Shown here: one piece after another, positions 28,848 through 37,568 of the stretch
Layout: every line of letters begins with the position of its first letter
Numbering within the stretch: the first letter of the stretch is position 1
Origin: Sporosarcina sp. JAI121
GTDB taxonomy: Bacteria > Bacillota > Bacilli > Bacillales_A > Planococcaceae
Assembly: GCF_013408665.1 (NCBI RefSeq)
Contig: NZ_JACCCL010000003.1
Coordinates: 186,001-250,000 of the forward strand
Direction of reading: 5' to 3'
Length of the DNA: 64,000 bases
Notes under the pieces: generated by a model
Told to the model about the DNA's origin: nothing
Database searches by the model: none
What the model saw: only the letters and a program-made list of their open reading frames with translations
Program-made: the position numbers and the translations under genes

Positions 28848-29810
28848 GTGAAAAAAGTCATGAAAAAGTCGAAACAGTTTTGGTCATTTATTGCTTCTTC
28901 TCTTATCGTATATACGGTTATTCAAGCTCTTATCAGTATTGGTATATTGAATAACTTCCATTCAAATACATTAATCTTTATGGCAATTAATATTATGTTG
29001 GCGGTCAGTTTGCACTTGGTGATAGGTATTACAGGACAGTTTTCTCTGGGGCATGCAGGATTTTTAGCAGTTGGTGCATATATATCGGCCATCGTGACGA
29101 TGAAATTCCACCTGCCATTCCCGGTAGCCATTGTAGCAGCGGGGCTTATTGCGACGATTGCCGGATTAATAATAGGAATTCCAAGTTTACGCCTGCGTGG
29201 GGACTACTTGGCGATTGCCACTCTCGGATTTGCTGAGATTATCCGGATCGTATTTTTGAATATTGAATATGTAGGCGGGGCAGCGGGTATGCAAGTTAGC
29301 CATTATACTACGTGGACTTCTGCGTTTATCTGCCTGTTCATAACAATACTTGTCATCGTCAACTTTACGAACTCAAGACATGGTCGGGCATGCATTTCAG
29401 TTCGTGAAAATGAAATAGCTTCGGATGCAATGGGCATTAATACGACGTATTACAAAGTGTTGGCATTCGCCATCGGTTCTTTCTTTGCTGGCGTCGCAGG
29501 CGCATTGTATGCACACAACTTTTACATTATCCAACCTGCAAACTTCGGGTTTTTAAAATCAATCGATATTTTAATCTACGTTGTTTTGGGTGGACTTGGA
29601 AGTCTGTCGGGCGCAATTGTAGCAACAATTCTTTTGACACTCGTTTCCACTTTCTTGCAAGGTTATCCTGAAACGAGAATGATCATCTATAGTCTTGTAC
29701 TCATCATTGTTATGCTTTATCGTCCAAAGGGGCTGATGGGCACAATGGAAATCACGGATTATTTCAAGTTATGGAGAGGTTCGAAAGGAGGCAGCCAGCA
29801 TGAAAAGTGA
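28848..29810 (+). CDS. livM: branched-chain amino-acid ABC transporter permease LivM
   Basis: A 320-residue LivM-family permease. Signature segments are GQFSLGHAGFLAVGAY and SLRLRGDYLAIATLGFAEIIRI, with the contact loop ENEIASDAMGINTTYYK. The start is given as GTG 28848, immediately after the livH stop; ATG 28860 is an alternative with AGGTG upstream. It overlaps livG by 11 bases. Confidence 0.93.
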   Translation: MKKVMKKSKQFWSFIASSLIVYTVIQALISIGILNNFHSNTLIFMAINIMLAVSLHLVIGITGQFSLGHAGFLAVGAYISAIVTMKFHLPFPVAIVAAGLIATIAGLIIGIPSLRLRGDYLAIATLGFAEIIRIVFLNIEYVGGAAGMQVSHYTTWTSAFICLFITILVIVNFTNSRHGRACISVRENEIASDAMGINTTYYKVLAFAIGSFFAGVAGALYAHNFYIIQPANFGFLKSIDILIYVVLGGLGSLSGAIVATILLTLVSTFLQGYPETRMIIYSLVLIIVMLYRPKGLMGTMEITDYFKLWRGSKGGSQHEK

Positions 29811-30588
29811 ACCGTTGCTAACAGTTAAAGATGTGGGGATACAGTTCGGCGGGCTGAAGGCTGTTTCGAATCTCAACTTGGAGATCAATCCTGGGGAACT
29901 TATTGGATTGATTGGGCCGAATGGGGCAGGTAAGACAACAAGCTTCAACTTATTGACAGGTGTCTACGCGCCGACGGAAGGCGAAATCATATTTAACGGG
30001 AAACGCATTAATGGGATGGCCCCTTATCAAGTTACCCGACGAGGAATTAGCCGTACGTTCCAAAATATCCGATTGTTCAATGAACTATCCGTGTTGGATA
30101 ATGTCAAAGTGGCTTATCATTCATTGGCGAAGCATTCAGTTCTAAGTTCCATGTTGCGACTTCCTTCACATTTTTCGGGAGAAAAGGAAATGGAAAAGAA
30201 AGCGATGGAGTTCCTTGAAATCTTTGAACTCGATAAATACAAAAACGAGGACGCAAAAAATTTGGCGTATGGCAAGCAACGTAGACTGGAAATCGCGAGG
30301 GCATTGGCTGCAGGTCCCGAGTTATTATTGCTAGATGAACCGGCTGCCGGGATGAACCCGCAAGAAACGAAAGAACTCATGGAGTTAATCGCTTTTGTCC
30401 GTAAAAAGTTCAACTTGACTATATTGTTGATTGAACATGATATGAACTTGGTAATGGGTATTTGTGAACGTATTTACGTATTGGACCATGGTGTACTCCT
30501 TGCTGAAGGAACTCCTGAAGAAATCCGTAATAATCCAAAAGTGATCGAGGCTTATTTAGGGGAGGAAGTTCACGATGAGCATGCTTAA
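29800..30588 (+). CDS. livG: branched-chain amino-acid ABC transporter ATPase LivG
   Basis: A 262-residue ABC ATPase. Walker A GPNGAGKTT, the Q-loop region SRTFQNIRLF, the signature-like LAYGKQRRLEIARAL and Walker B LLLLDEPAAGMNP are all visible. The LAYG variant of the LSGG signature is normal for LivG. The ATG overlaps the end of livM and has AAAGGAGG upstream. It overlaps livF by 14 bases. Confidence 0.94.
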   Translation: MKSEPLLTVKDVGIQFGGLKAVSNLNLEINPGELIGLIGPNGAGKTTSFNLLTGVYAPTEGEIIFNGKRINGMAPYQVTRRGISRTFQNIRLFNELSVLDNVKVAYHSLAKHSVLSSMLRLPSHFSGEKEMEKKAMEFLEIFELDKYKNEDAKNLAYGKQRRLEIARALAAGPELLLLDEPAAGMNPQETKELMELIAFVRKKFNLTILLIEHDMNLVMGICERIYVLDHGVLLAEGTPEEIRNNPKVIEAYLGEEVHDEHA

Positions 30589-31288
30589 AGTTGACAATCT
30601 TAATGTATATTATGGAAGCATCCATGCATTGAAAGGTGTATCTTTGAATGTGGATGAAGGTGAAATCGTTACACTGATCGGCGCGAATGGAGCAGGGAAG
30701 AGTACATTGTTGAAGACGCTATCGGGTTTGTTGAAACCAAAAGAAGGAACCATCGACTATTTGAAGAAGTCAATAGCGGGCAAGCCGGCACAGGCAATTG
30801 TAAAAGCAGGCATCTCCCATGTTCCAGAAGGAAGACGGGTTTTTGCAGAGATGAGTGTAGAAGAGAATATAGAATTAGGCGCTTTTTTAAGAAAAGATAA
30901 AGCGGGTATCCAAAAGGATTTTCAGAAAGTATATGAGACTTTTCCGCGCTTGCATGAGCGGCGTAAGCAATCGGCTGGAACGTTATCCGGCGGAGAGCAG
31001 CAGATGTTGGCTATGGGCAGAGCCATCATGGCAAAACCGAAACTGTTGCTATTGGATGAACCTTCGATGGGTCTGGCTCCGCTAATGGTAAAGACGATTT
31101 TTCAGGTAGTTAAAGATATCAATAAAGAAGGAACGACGATTCTTCTTGTTGAACAAAATGCACATATGGCACTATCAATCGCTGATAGGGCGTATGTTAT
31201 CGAAACAGGACGGGTCATTCTATCCGGGACAGCAGAAGAATTGCAGGCCAGCGAAGAAATTAAGAACGCGTATTTGGGCGGTCATTAA
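30575..31288 (+). CDS. livF: branched-chain amino-acid ABC transporter ATPase LivF
   Basis: A 237-residue ABC ATPase. Walker [10 protein letters not shown], the LivF-type segment [20 protein letters not shown], the signature LSGGEQQML and Walker [14 protein letters not shown] are visible. It pairs with LivG to energise LivHM. It is the last gene of the operon, with a terminator starting 10 bases after its stop. Confidence 0.94.
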   Translation: MSMLKVDNLNVYYGSIHALKGVSLNVDEGEIVTLIGANGAGKSTLLKTLSGLLKPKEGTIDYLKKSIAGKPAQAIVKAGISHVPEGRRVFAEMSVEENIELGAFLRKDKAGIQKDFQKVYETFPRLHERRKQSAGTLSGGEQQMLAMGRAIMAKPKLLLLDEPSMGLAPLMVKTIFQVVKDINKEGTTILLVEQNAHMALSIADRAYVIETGRVILSGTAEELQASEEIKNAYLGGH

Positions 31289-31298
31289 TCATGAAAGG

Positions 31299-31338
31299 AA
31301 AAAAGATAGTGCCCGGAAACGGAGACACTATCTTTTTT
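31299..31338 (+). terminator. liv operon terminator
   Basis: AAAAAAGATAGTG pairs with CACTATCTTTTTT around a 14-base loop. It directly follows livF. Confidence 0.9.
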
Positions 31339-31461
31339 CATGCTAATAAAATCAGCAACCAATTTATACGGGAGAGTTGGTTGTTTGAAGTCAGAATATA
31401 TGATACATTGACAAGAGTAGTGAAAATACTTTTAAAGTACGTAGGAATGGAGTCGGTCGTC

Positions 31462-32406
31462 GTGTCTTGCAAACCGGAACAAGGAAATAGAACGGATCAT
31501 GTAAGAAAACCGGATTGGTTAAAAATCAAGCTGAATACGAATGATAACTATACAAATCTTAAAAAAATGATGCGTGAAAATAATTTAAATACCGTATGTG
31601 AAGAAGCTCGTTGTCCCAATATCCACGAATGCTGGGGAGAGCGCCGTACAGCCACGTTCATGATTCTTGGTGCTGTTTGTACCCGTGCATGCCGCTTTTG
31701 CGCTGTTAAAACGGGCCTGCCGACAGAACTGGATCTTGCGGAACCAGAACGCGTTGCCGATTCTGTCGCTCTCATGAATTTAAAGCATACAGTCGTCACG
31801 GCGGTTGCACGAGATGATCAAAAAGATGGTGGATCTGCAGTATTTGCGGAAACAATCCGTGCAATTCGCAGAAAAAATCCATTTACAACAGTTGAGGTTC
31901 TGCCATCGGATATGGGCGGTGTTTATGAGAATCTAGAGCGCCTAATGGATGCTAAACCGGATATCCTGAATCACAATATCGAAACGGTACGCCGTCTCAC
32001 GCCAAGGGTTCGTGCGCGTGCAACATATGACCGTTCGCTTGAATTTTTACTGCGTGCAAAAGAGATGCAACCGGATATCCCTACAAAATCTTCACTGATG
32101 CTAGGCCTTGGTGAAACTCACGAAGAAATTCTTGAGACAATGGATGACCTAATTGCACATAAAGTTGATATAATGACGATAGGCCAGTATTTGCAGCCTA
32201 CTAAAAAACACTTGAAAGTACAAAAGTATTATTCGCCGCAGGAATTCGGCGAGTTAAGAAAAATTGCAATGTCCAAAGGGTTCTCACACTGTCAGGCCGG
32301 TCCTCTGGTTCGTTCCAGTTATCATGCTGACGAACAGGTGAATGCTGCCGCAAAAGAGAGGCAGCGAAAAGGTGAAGAACAGCTGGAATCAGCACTGCAA
32401 AGCTAA
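31462..32406 (+). CDS. lipA: lipoyl synthase LipA
   Basis: A 314-residue radical-SAM enzyme inserting sulfur into octanoyl groups on carrier proteins such as GcvH. The auxiliary cluster cysteines are C46, C51 and C57 ([12 protein letters not shown]) and the radical SAM CX3CX2C is C73, C77, C80 (CTRACRFC). The conserved [10 protein letters not shown] ends the core. The start GTG 31462 is chosen for GGAG nine bases upstream and a family-like length; the open frame runs further upstream through the livF terminator, which is not credible coding. Confidence 0.93.
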   Translation: MSCKPEQGNRTDHVRKPDWLKIKLNTNDNYTNLKKMMRENNLNTVCEEARCPNIHECWGERRTATFMILGAVCTRACRFCAVKTGLPTELDLAEPERVADSVALMNLKHTVVTAVARDDQKDGGSAVFAETIRAIRRKNPFTTVEVLPSDMGGVYENLERLMDAKPDILNHNIETVRRLTPRVRARATYDRSLEFLLRAKEMQPDIPTKSSLMLGLGETHEEILETMDDLIAHKVDIMTIGQYLQPTKKHLKVQKYYSPQEFGELRKIAMSKGFSHCQAGPLVRSSYHADEQVNAAAKERQRKGEEQLESALQS

Positions 32407-32424
32407 ATTGGCGGTGAAAAATGA

Positions 32425-32754
32425 ATGATAACGTTAGACAATTGGCAGTTTGAAATACTAACGGAATTCCGTGATGGTTTTAACGAAGAGGCGTTACTTG
32501 CAAGATACAGTGACGTACTGCTCAAATACGATTATATACTTGGTGACTGGGGATACGGACAACTCCGTTTAAAAGGTTTTTTCGATGATACAAACCAGAA
32601 AGCGACGTATGAAACAAAAATCAGCACATTACAGGATTATTTGTACGAATACTGTAATTTTGGTTGCGCTTATTTCGTATTGAAAAAATCGGGACGGATT
32701 AAACCGGAAATGCAGGCAATGCCGGAAATCCAGACTAATGTAGAAACCGAATGA
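32425..32754 (+). CDS. yutD: YutD family protein
   Basis: A 109-residue conserved protein of unknown function. The core RYSDVLLKYDYILGDWGYGQLRLKGFF is shared with Bacillus YutD, here split by one residue change from what I remember. It is cytoplasmic, with a CNFGCAYFVLKK segment near the C-terminus. It lies 18 bases after lipA, as in Bacillus. An overlapping ATG at 32421 in another frame is ignored. Confidence 0.85.
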   Translation: MITLDNWQFEILTEFRDGFNEEALLARYSDVLLKYDYILGDWGYGQLRLKGFFDDTNQKATYETKISTLQDYLYEYCNFGCAYFVLKKSGRIKPEMQAMPEIQTNVETE

Positions 32755-32757
32755 GTT

Positions 32758-32798
32758 GACCCGCAAGTGGATGTAAAATCCGCGTGCGGGTCTTTTTT
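32758..32798 (+). terminator. terminator after yutD
   Basis: GACCCGCA and TGCGGGTC pair, with further partial pairing inside (GTGGAT/ATCCGC), and are followed by TTTTTT. It closes lipA-yutD. Confidence 0.85.
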
Positions 32799-32860
32799 AG
32801 TTAGTCCGCAGGATATGGTATCATAAGATGAAGATTGTGAAGAAACAGGAGGGAAAGTCC

Positions 32861-33310
32861 GTGTATTTTGTCGACCGGAACCAAATTGGTGAATCACTTA
32901 CACATATGGAAAGTTTGCTTGCTTTGTACAATAGTGAAAATGAGTGGCAGGAGGACATCATCCATACCCTTGCGCTTGAACGGATAACAACTGTTATTAT
33001 CGAATCAATAATAGATGTTGGTAACGCAATGATTGACGGTTTCATCATGCGTGACCCAGGGAGTTATGAAGACATTATCGACATTATGGATGACGAGCGC
33101 GTCATTACGCAGGAAATGGCCGATCCGTTGAAACAGGTGGTTGAGCTTAGGAAGATGATTGTCCGTGATTTCACAAAAGTGGATAGTAGAGTAATCCAGG
33201 AAGTTTTAAATGCTTCGATGGATGAACTACTTGCGTTTCCAATCAAAGTTCGCCATTATCTTGAAAATGAACTAGGACCGGTATCCGCTTTTTTACCGGA
33301 AAATAAATGA
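32861..33310 (+). CDS. yutE: DUF86/HepT-like HEPN protein YutE
   Basis: A 149-residue helical protein of the DUF86 (HEPN/HepT-like) family, beginning YFVDRNQIGESL as Bacillus YutE does. The GTG at 32861 is chosen because AGGAGGG (32847-32853) lies 7 bases upstream; an in-frame ATG 11 codons earlier is weaker. The catalytic HEPN R-x4-6-H motif is not obvious (VELRKMIVRDFTKVD has no histidine), so RNase toxin activity is doubtful. No MNT nucleotidyltransferase partner is adjacent. It overlaps yutF by 4 bases. Confidence 0.83.
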   Translation: MYFVDRNQIGESLTHMESLLALYNSENEWQEDIIHTLALERITTVIIESIIDVGNAMIDGFIMRDPGSYEDIIDIMDDERVITQEMADPLKQVVELRKMIVRDFTKVDSRVIQEVLNASMDELLAFPIKVRHYLENELGPVSAFLPENK

Positions 33311-34077
33311 TCAAGGAAAAATATAATGCAATCTGCCTTGACTTGGATGGCACTGTCTACCGGGGAATTGAACCGATTCCAGAAGCGGTCACTTTCATCG
33401 GGAATATGCAGCATAGAGGAATCGATCCATATTTCATTACAAACAATTCTTCGATGACTCGCCTGCAGCTTCAAGAAAAACTGGCTTCATTCGGAATTAA
33501 AGCAGACAGCGACCGCATCATGACATCCGCGATTGCTGCTGCCAAGTATTGCAAAGGGAATCATGATGGCGCATCAGTCATGATGATTGGTGAAAAAGGA
33601 TTGGAAGAAGCGTTGGCGTTCGAAGGGATTGAGGTGGTGAAAGAGAATCCGGATGTTATTATCATGGGGATTGATCGTGGTGTAACATACGCTAAATTAG
33701 CGGATGCTTGTCTTGCAATCCGAGCCGGAGCACATTTCATCGCAACGAATAGCGATAAAGCGTTTCCGACTGAGAGAGGGCTTGTCCCGGGTAACGGATC
33801 ATTCGCTAAGTTGATGGAGAATGCAACGGGAGTTTCGCCGGTATATGTCGGAAAACCTGAACCGCATATGCTAGGTTTCATCCAGCAGGAAAATGGTTAT
33901 TGTAAAGAAGAGATGGTAATGATTGGTGATAATTATGATACTGATATCCTAGCGGGTATTCGTTTCGGCATAGATACTGTCCATGTTGCCGGGGGAGTGA
34001 CCTCACTGGAAGAAATACGTGCGAAACAACACAGGCCGACACATTCACTTCGGACATTACTGGAGCTTGGCATATAA
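33307..34077 (+). CDS. yutF: HAD-superfamily phosphatase YutF (NagD-like)
   Basis: A 256-residue HAD phosphatase of the NagD/PNPase type. Motif I is CLDLDGTVYRG near residue 12, motif II FITNNSS, motif III region VGKPEPHMLG and motif IV MIGDNYDTDILAGI. It probably dephosphorylates small sugar or nucleotide phosphates in the cytoplasm; the substrate is unknown. The ATG overlaps the yutE stop (ATGA), so the two are coupled. Confidence 0.9.
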   Translation: MIKEKYNAICLDLDGTVYRGIEPIPEAVTFIGNMQHRGIDPYFITNNSSMTRLQLQEKLASFGIKADSDRIMTSAIAAAKYCKGNHDGASVMMIGEKGLEEALAFEGIEVVKENPDVIIMGIDRGVTYAKLADACLAIRAGAHFIATNSDKAFPTERGLVPGNGSFAKLMENATGVSPVYVGKPEPHMLGFIQQENGYCKEEMVMIGDNYDTDILAGIRFGIDTVHVAGGVTSLEEIRAKQHRPTHSLRTLLELGI

Positions 34078-34109
34078 AAAGGCTAACCGCCTTGAATAGG
34101 CGGTTAGCC
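34076..34109. terminator. bidirectional terminator between yutF and yuzB
   Basis: A perfect 11-bp stem GGCTAACCGCC/GGCGGTTAGCC with a 7-base loop is flanked on the left by AAAAA. That gives a T-run for the minus-strand gene yuzB; yutF converges on it. Confidence 0.85.
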
Positions 34110-34120
34110 ATGACTGGTGC

Positions 34121-34357
34121 TCAAAAGAGCGGATTGTCTTCTATGAATTGATAGATACGTGCTGTCAGTTCGTCATTCGTATCCGCCTCGACGATTTCAC
34201 CATTGACTACCGCATACAAAGTTTCGGCACATTTTGTACAATAGCTTAAACAGCCGTACTCAAGAACGTCCAAATTTGGGTCTTTTTCCAATTTCTCAAA
34301 TGTTTCTTGTGAACCGTTTGCAATATTACTTATGCAAAATTCGACAATAGGATTCAC
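34121..34357 (-). CDS. yuzB: DUF1450 family protein YuzB
   Basis: A 78-residue cysteine-rich protein of the DUF1450 family. Cysteines C8, C36, C40 and C43 (EYGCLSYCTKCAE) suggest a thioredoxin-like ferredoxin fold or metal binding. The GTG start at 34357 gives MNPIVEFC, matching my recollection of Bacillus YuzB, and is spaced correctly from AGGTGAG; the frame extends three codons further. It converges with yutF and is divergent from yutJ. Confidence 0.83.
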   Translation of the reverse strand: MNPIVEFCISNIANGSQETFEKLEKDPNLDVLEYGCLSYCTKCAETLYAVVNGEIVEADTNDELTARIYQFIEDNPLF

Positions 34358-34512
34358 GATGATCACCTCACCTAATTGGAATCCTACTCTTTTTATCCTC
34401 GCGCGTCAATTATCCCGTATTACTATTTGGATGTTCCTTACTCCGTGGAGATGAACTACTAATTGACGGGAAAGTCATTCCACTACGTAATGTTTCGCTT
34501 TCTTATGACTCA

Positions 34513-34541
34513 TTGTGAAACATGTCACAAACTGCTATAAT
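34513..34541 (+). promoter_or_regulatory. yutJ promoter with embedded Rex-type operator
   Basis: TTGTGAAACATGTCACAA (34513-34530) matches the Rex consensus TTGTGAA-N4-TTCACAA at all but one defined base. Its first six bases, TTGTGA, also act as a -35, 17 bases from a perfect TATAAT (34536-34541). Rex is the NADH/NAD+-sensing repressor of Gram-positive bacteria. Confidence 0.8.
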
Positions 34542-34588
34542 CGTATTTGGGAAAATAACGGATTACTGTATTACGAAGGAGAAATCTT

Positions 34589-35656
34589 ATGAGAAAACTT
34601 GTGCTATTAGGTGCCGGATACGGAAATATTCGTATCTTACTGCGTTTATTAAACAAAGATTTACCGGATGACGTTGAAATAACGCTCGTCGATCGAACAC
34701 CCTTCCACAGCTTGAAGACCGAATTTTATGCCCTGGCTTCCGGGACTGTTTCGGATTCGGTAGTGCGTGTTCCGCTACCGGAACATGATCGATTAAAAGT
34801 TGTCGGCGGAGAAATTATCGAAATCAGACCGGATGAGAAATGTGTCTATCTTGATGATGGCGTGCAGATAAAGTTTGACGACCTTGTCATCGGTCTTGGG
34901 TGTGAGGATAATTACCATGACGTCCCAGGGGCGGCAGAATACACGTATAGTATCCAAACAATCGGAAAATCGCGGGTTACCTATGAAAAACTTCTTGGTC
35001 TAGGCAGCGGCGCGACGATAGGAATTGTCGGAGCGGGTTTAAGCGGGATCGAGCTCGCAAGTGAACTTCGGGAAAGCAGACCGGATTTGAATATTAAGCT
35101 ATTTGATCGTGGTCCGCGTATTTTGAGGGATTTCCCCGAAAGACTCAGCAACTATGTCAAAGGATGGTTTGACGAGCATAATGTAGATGTGGTTGCGAGC
35201 TCCAACATTACGAAAGTTGAACCGACCACACTATATAATCATGAAGAAACAATAGCGGTCGATGCTGTCGTCTGGACTGCAGGTATTCGTCCTGTCGCAC
35301 CCGTGCAGAATATCGATACGGAAAAAGACAGTTCAGGTCGTGTCGTACTGAATATGTATCATCAGATGCCTGAACATCATAATGTCTACGTCGTTGGTGA
35401 CTGTGCTGCACTGCCTTATGCTCCAAGTGCACAAGTAGCCGAAGAACAAGCGGAACAGATTGTACGCGTTCTCCGCAACGTCTGGAACAATGAGCCATTG
35501 CCGGAGACGATGCCTGAAATTAAGCTAAAAGGCTTCCTCGGTTCTTTAGGTAAGAAGCAGGGCTTCGCCTATCTTGCCGATCGTACTGTAACAGGACGTA
35601 TTGCAAGGCTACTGAAATCAGGTGTGCTTTGGATGTATAAATGGCATAACGGTTAA
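34589..35656 (+). CDS. yutJ: NADH dehydrogenase-like FAD oxidoreductase YutJ
   Basis: A 355-residue FAD/NAD(P)-dependent oxidoreductase of the type-2 NADH dehydrogenase family. The FAD motif GAGYGNIRIL is at the N-terminus, the NAD motif IGIVGAGLSGIELASEL near residue 150, and the second FAD motif NVYVVGDCAALPYAPSAQVAEEQA near residue 265. It should oxidise NADH at the membrane surface. The ATG follows ACGAAGGAGAAA. The Rex-type promoter suggests induction when NADH accumulates. Confidence 0.88.
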   Translation: MRKLVLLGAGYGNIRILLRLLNKDLPDDVEITLVDRTPFHSLKTEFYALASGTVSDSVVRVPLPEHDRLKVVGGEIIEIRPDEKCVYLDDGVQIKFDDLVIGLGCEDNYHDVPGAAEYTYSIQTIGKSRVTYEKLLGLGSGATIGIVGAGLSGIELASELRESRPDLNIKLFDRGPRILRDFPERLSNYVKGWFDEHNVDVVASSNITKVEPTTLYNHEETIAVDAVVWTAGIRPVAPVQNIDTEKDSSGRVVLNMYHQMPEHHNVYVVGDCAALPYAPSAQVAEEQAEQIVRVLRNVWNNEPLPETMPEIKLKGFLGSLGKKQGFAYLADRTVTGRIARLLKSGVLWMYKWHNG

Positions 35657-35666
35657 TCACCTATTC

Positions 35667-35710
35667 AAAAATCCCTTTTTCGCACAGAACTGCGGAAAAG
35701 GGATTTTTTT
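35667..35710. terminator. bidirectional terminator between yutJ and yuzD
   Basis: AAAAATCCCTTTT and AAAAGGGATTTTTT pair, with further CGC/GCG pairing near the loop. T-runs are present in both directions, serving the convergent genes yutJ and yuzD. Confidence 0.88.
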
Positions 35711-35739
35711 GTTCTCATTTATCTTATAACGTTCTCATT

Positions 35740-36069
35740 TCAAGATTGGGCTACAAATCCTTGTTTTTCAAGGGCGGCAAAAACAGGTTTCAATTGAATA
35801 TAACCTTCACCGATCATTTCGTCATTGATCATAACAAGGGGATAAAAGAACTCGTCATCCTGTATTTGTTGTGCAATTTTCTTATGTTTCTCATCGGTAA
35901 TGTCCGATTCGATGTCAATGTATTCGATTGCATAGGGCTGGTCCGGATACTTTCTATCGATTGCTGCTTGTAACCACTCGTACGTGTCTTTGGATGAAGG
36001 TGCATTTACACAGCTGGCACAGATGATATCTGCTCCGAAAATTTCAATGGTAGTAGTACTTTTCGTCAT
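35740..36069 (-). CDS. yuzD: DUF1462 family protein YuzD
   Basis: A 109-residue thioredoxin-fold protein of the YuzD family. The motif C17-A-S-C20 (IICASCVNAPSS) and the strand FFYPLVMINDEMIGEG suggest a disulfide or metal-binding role, possibly linked to Fe-S metabolism given the neighbouring yutI and yutM. Function is not established. It is divergent from yutI. Confidence 0.84.
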   Translation of the reverse strand: MTKSTTTIEIFGADIICASCVNAPSSKDTYEWLQAAIDRKYPDQPYAIEYIDIESDITDEKHKKIAQQIQDDEFFYPLVMINDEMIGEGYIQLKPVFAALEKQGFVAQS

Positions 36070-36154
36070 TTTAATTGTCCCCTTCCGATTGAATGTTGGA
36101 TTTTTTCTTCTTTCCAGTTTATAATAAGTATAAGGAAAGGAGAGTTAAAAAACA

Positions 36155-36391
36155 ATGACAGATACAGAGCTTACTGAACCAGTACAAGAAGTATTAGATA
36201 AACTACGCCCATTCCTCCTTCGTGATGGAGGCGACTGTGAACTTGTGGATATTGAAGACGGTATCGTAAAACTCCGCCTTCTTGGTGCTTGCGGTACATG
36301 CCCAAGCTCGACGATCACACTTAAAGCAGGTATTGAACGCGCCCTACTGGAAGAAGTTCCAGGCGTCGTAGAAGTGGAACAAGTATTTTAA
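36155..36391 (+). CDS. yutI: NifU C-terminal-like Fe-S protein YutI
   Basis: A 78-residue NifU-C/Nfu domain protein with the cluster-binding motif C46-G-T-C49 in [15 protein letters not shown]. Such proteins carry or transfer [4Fe-4S] clusters to client enzymes such as LipA. The ATG follows AAAGGAGAG. It is a stand-alone gene with its own terminator, divergent from yuzD. Confidence 0.92.
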   Translation: MTDTELTEPVQEVLDKLRPFLLRDGGDCELVDIEDGIVKLRLLGACGTCPSSTITLKAGIERALLEEVPGVVEVEQVF

Positions 36392-36402
36392 GTCAAACGT
36401 TG

Positions 36403-36428
36403 AGCGGACCAGTATTCGGTCCGCTTTT
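36403..36428 (+). terminator. terminator after yutI
   Basis: AGCGGACC and GGTCCGCT pair around a 7-base loop and are followed by TTT. Confidence 0.87.
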
Positions 36429-36642
36429 CTATTTCGCCTTCCATCGACCTATGCGTTTTAATATGGAGAGGGAAACAAGTTTTTTATTAATGTGAAACGG
36501 ACGGATTTCCACGTGAATCTTTCTTTCGCACTATATATTTCAATGTAACTTATTTACCCGGATGCACGAGTTAATATGATTGCGTTAACGCTTAAATCAT
36601 TGCTATGATAATGAAAAGAAAACAAAGGGAAGGTGAACACGA

Positions 36643-37005
36643 ATGACACAAATTGTTGAGGTTACAAAAGCTGCGGCAATTCATGTAAGAGAAATGATGC
36701 GTCATAATGAGGAAGAAGGATCATTCCTGCGTGTCGCTGTGAACGGCGGAGGATGCAGCGGTTTAACGTACGGAATGGGCTTTGAAACTGAAAAGTCATC
36801 GGATGATATCCAGCTTGAACAGCACGGTTTACAAATTCTCGTATCCAAAGAAGATGCCGGAGTTCTTGAAGGTACACAAGTTGACTATAAAGAGTCCCTC
36901 ATGGGGGGCGGATTTACTATAAATAATCCCAATGCGATTGCTTCCTGCGGTTGTGGGACATCATTCAGAACAGCTAAAAAAGCAGGAACCCCGGCAGACT
37001 GCTAA
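36643..37005 (+). CDS. yutM: A-type Fe-S carrier protein YutM (HesB/IscA family)
   Basis: A 120-residue HesB/IscA/ErpA-family carrier. The three cluster-ligand cysteines are C38 (GGGCSGLTYG) and C102, C104 (SCGCGTSF). It likely passes clusters from the SUF system to target enzymes. The ATG follows AGGGAAGGTG. The 250 bases before it hold no gene I can support. Confidence 0.92.
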   Translation: MTQIVEVTKAAAIHVREMMRHNEEEGSFLRVAVNGGGCSGLTYGMGFETEKSSDDIQLEQHGLQILVSKEDAGVLEGTQVDYKESLMGGGFTINNPNAIASCGCGTSFRTAKKAGTPADC

Positions 37006-37017
37006 TAGATTTCAAGC

Positions 37018-37047
37018 CCTCCTAAACCAAACTTAGGAGGTTTTTTT
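37018..37047 (+). terminator. terminator after yutM
   Basis: CCTCCTAA and TTAGGAGG pair around a short loop and are followed by seven T residues. Confidence 0.9.
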
Positions 37048-37204
37048 GTCGTTCTATTACATAATCATCTTTATAAGTCGATGTATTGAATACAGTGTAT
37101 AAGCCAATCTCAGTCTCCTTTCATCAGTTATATTGAGGTAAGGTTCACCTGTTATCTGAATACTTTTTATCAATGAATTTGGTATCATCAATATATCGAG
37201 GAAA

Positions 37205-37365
37205 AGCCAGCGCAGGCGCCTTTCAGTGTCCAGTTGCTGGCACAATTCGAAGTACGTGAATTGTGTCAGAACTGGACACCGGGTAGCCTCCCGCGATAAG
37301 ACTGGCGGTGGTTTTCCGCCCGGCTTATCGCGGGAGGCATCCGCAAAGCGCCGAAGCGTATTTCA
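37205..37365 (+). repeat. composite repeat: module A carrying hairpin module C
   Basis: Module A blocks AGCCAGCGCAGGCGCC, GGTAGCC and GGGAGGCATCC are present. Its stem here reads GCGATAAG...CTTATCGC instead of the CCATAAG...CTTATGG of other copies. Module C (37226-37279) is inserted after GGCGCC: GTGTCCAGTT/AACTGGACAC encloses ACAATTC/GAATTGT. Together with the promoter downstream, this fills most of the 560-base gap before yumB. Confidence 0.75.
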
Positions 37366-37425
37366 AGGAAATCTTCACTTCCACTAAGTCAGTATTTTCA
37401 AATATCTTCTATTTTAAATATACTA

Positions 37426-37485
37426 TTGAAATGGCGTATCAAAAGGGCTACTATTAGAGATAGAAGTTTGTCGAAAAAATGACAA
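37426..37485 (+). promoter_or_regulatory. yumB promoter with Rex-like palindrome
   Basis: TTGAAA (37426-37431) and TACTAT (37449-37454) are 17 bases apart. The palindrome TTGTCGAAAAAATGACAA (37468-37485) lies just after the expected transcription start. It has the TTGT...ACAA ends and 18-base length of a Rex box but carries a symmetric C/G swap at positions 5 and 14. A small hairpin AAATCG/CGATTT (around 37501-37522) lies further downstream. Confidence 0.55.
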
Positions 37486-37568
37486 AGGCCAGGACTGTGT
37501 AAATCGTCGGTGCAACCGATTTCACGTGGGCCGGGCACATAAAAAAATCAAAGGTGGTTTCGATCTTC

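Noticed and set aside
31291..31461. 57-codon N-terminal extension of LipA
   Set aside because: It would translate the livF terminator hairpin, and LipA proteins begin near the KPDWLKIKL segment.
32861..33310. HepT/MntA-type toxin-antitoxin module at yutE
   Set aside because: The HEPN R-x4-6-H motif is not intact and no nucleotidyltransferase antitoxin gene is adjacent; the gene belongs to a conserved yut block.
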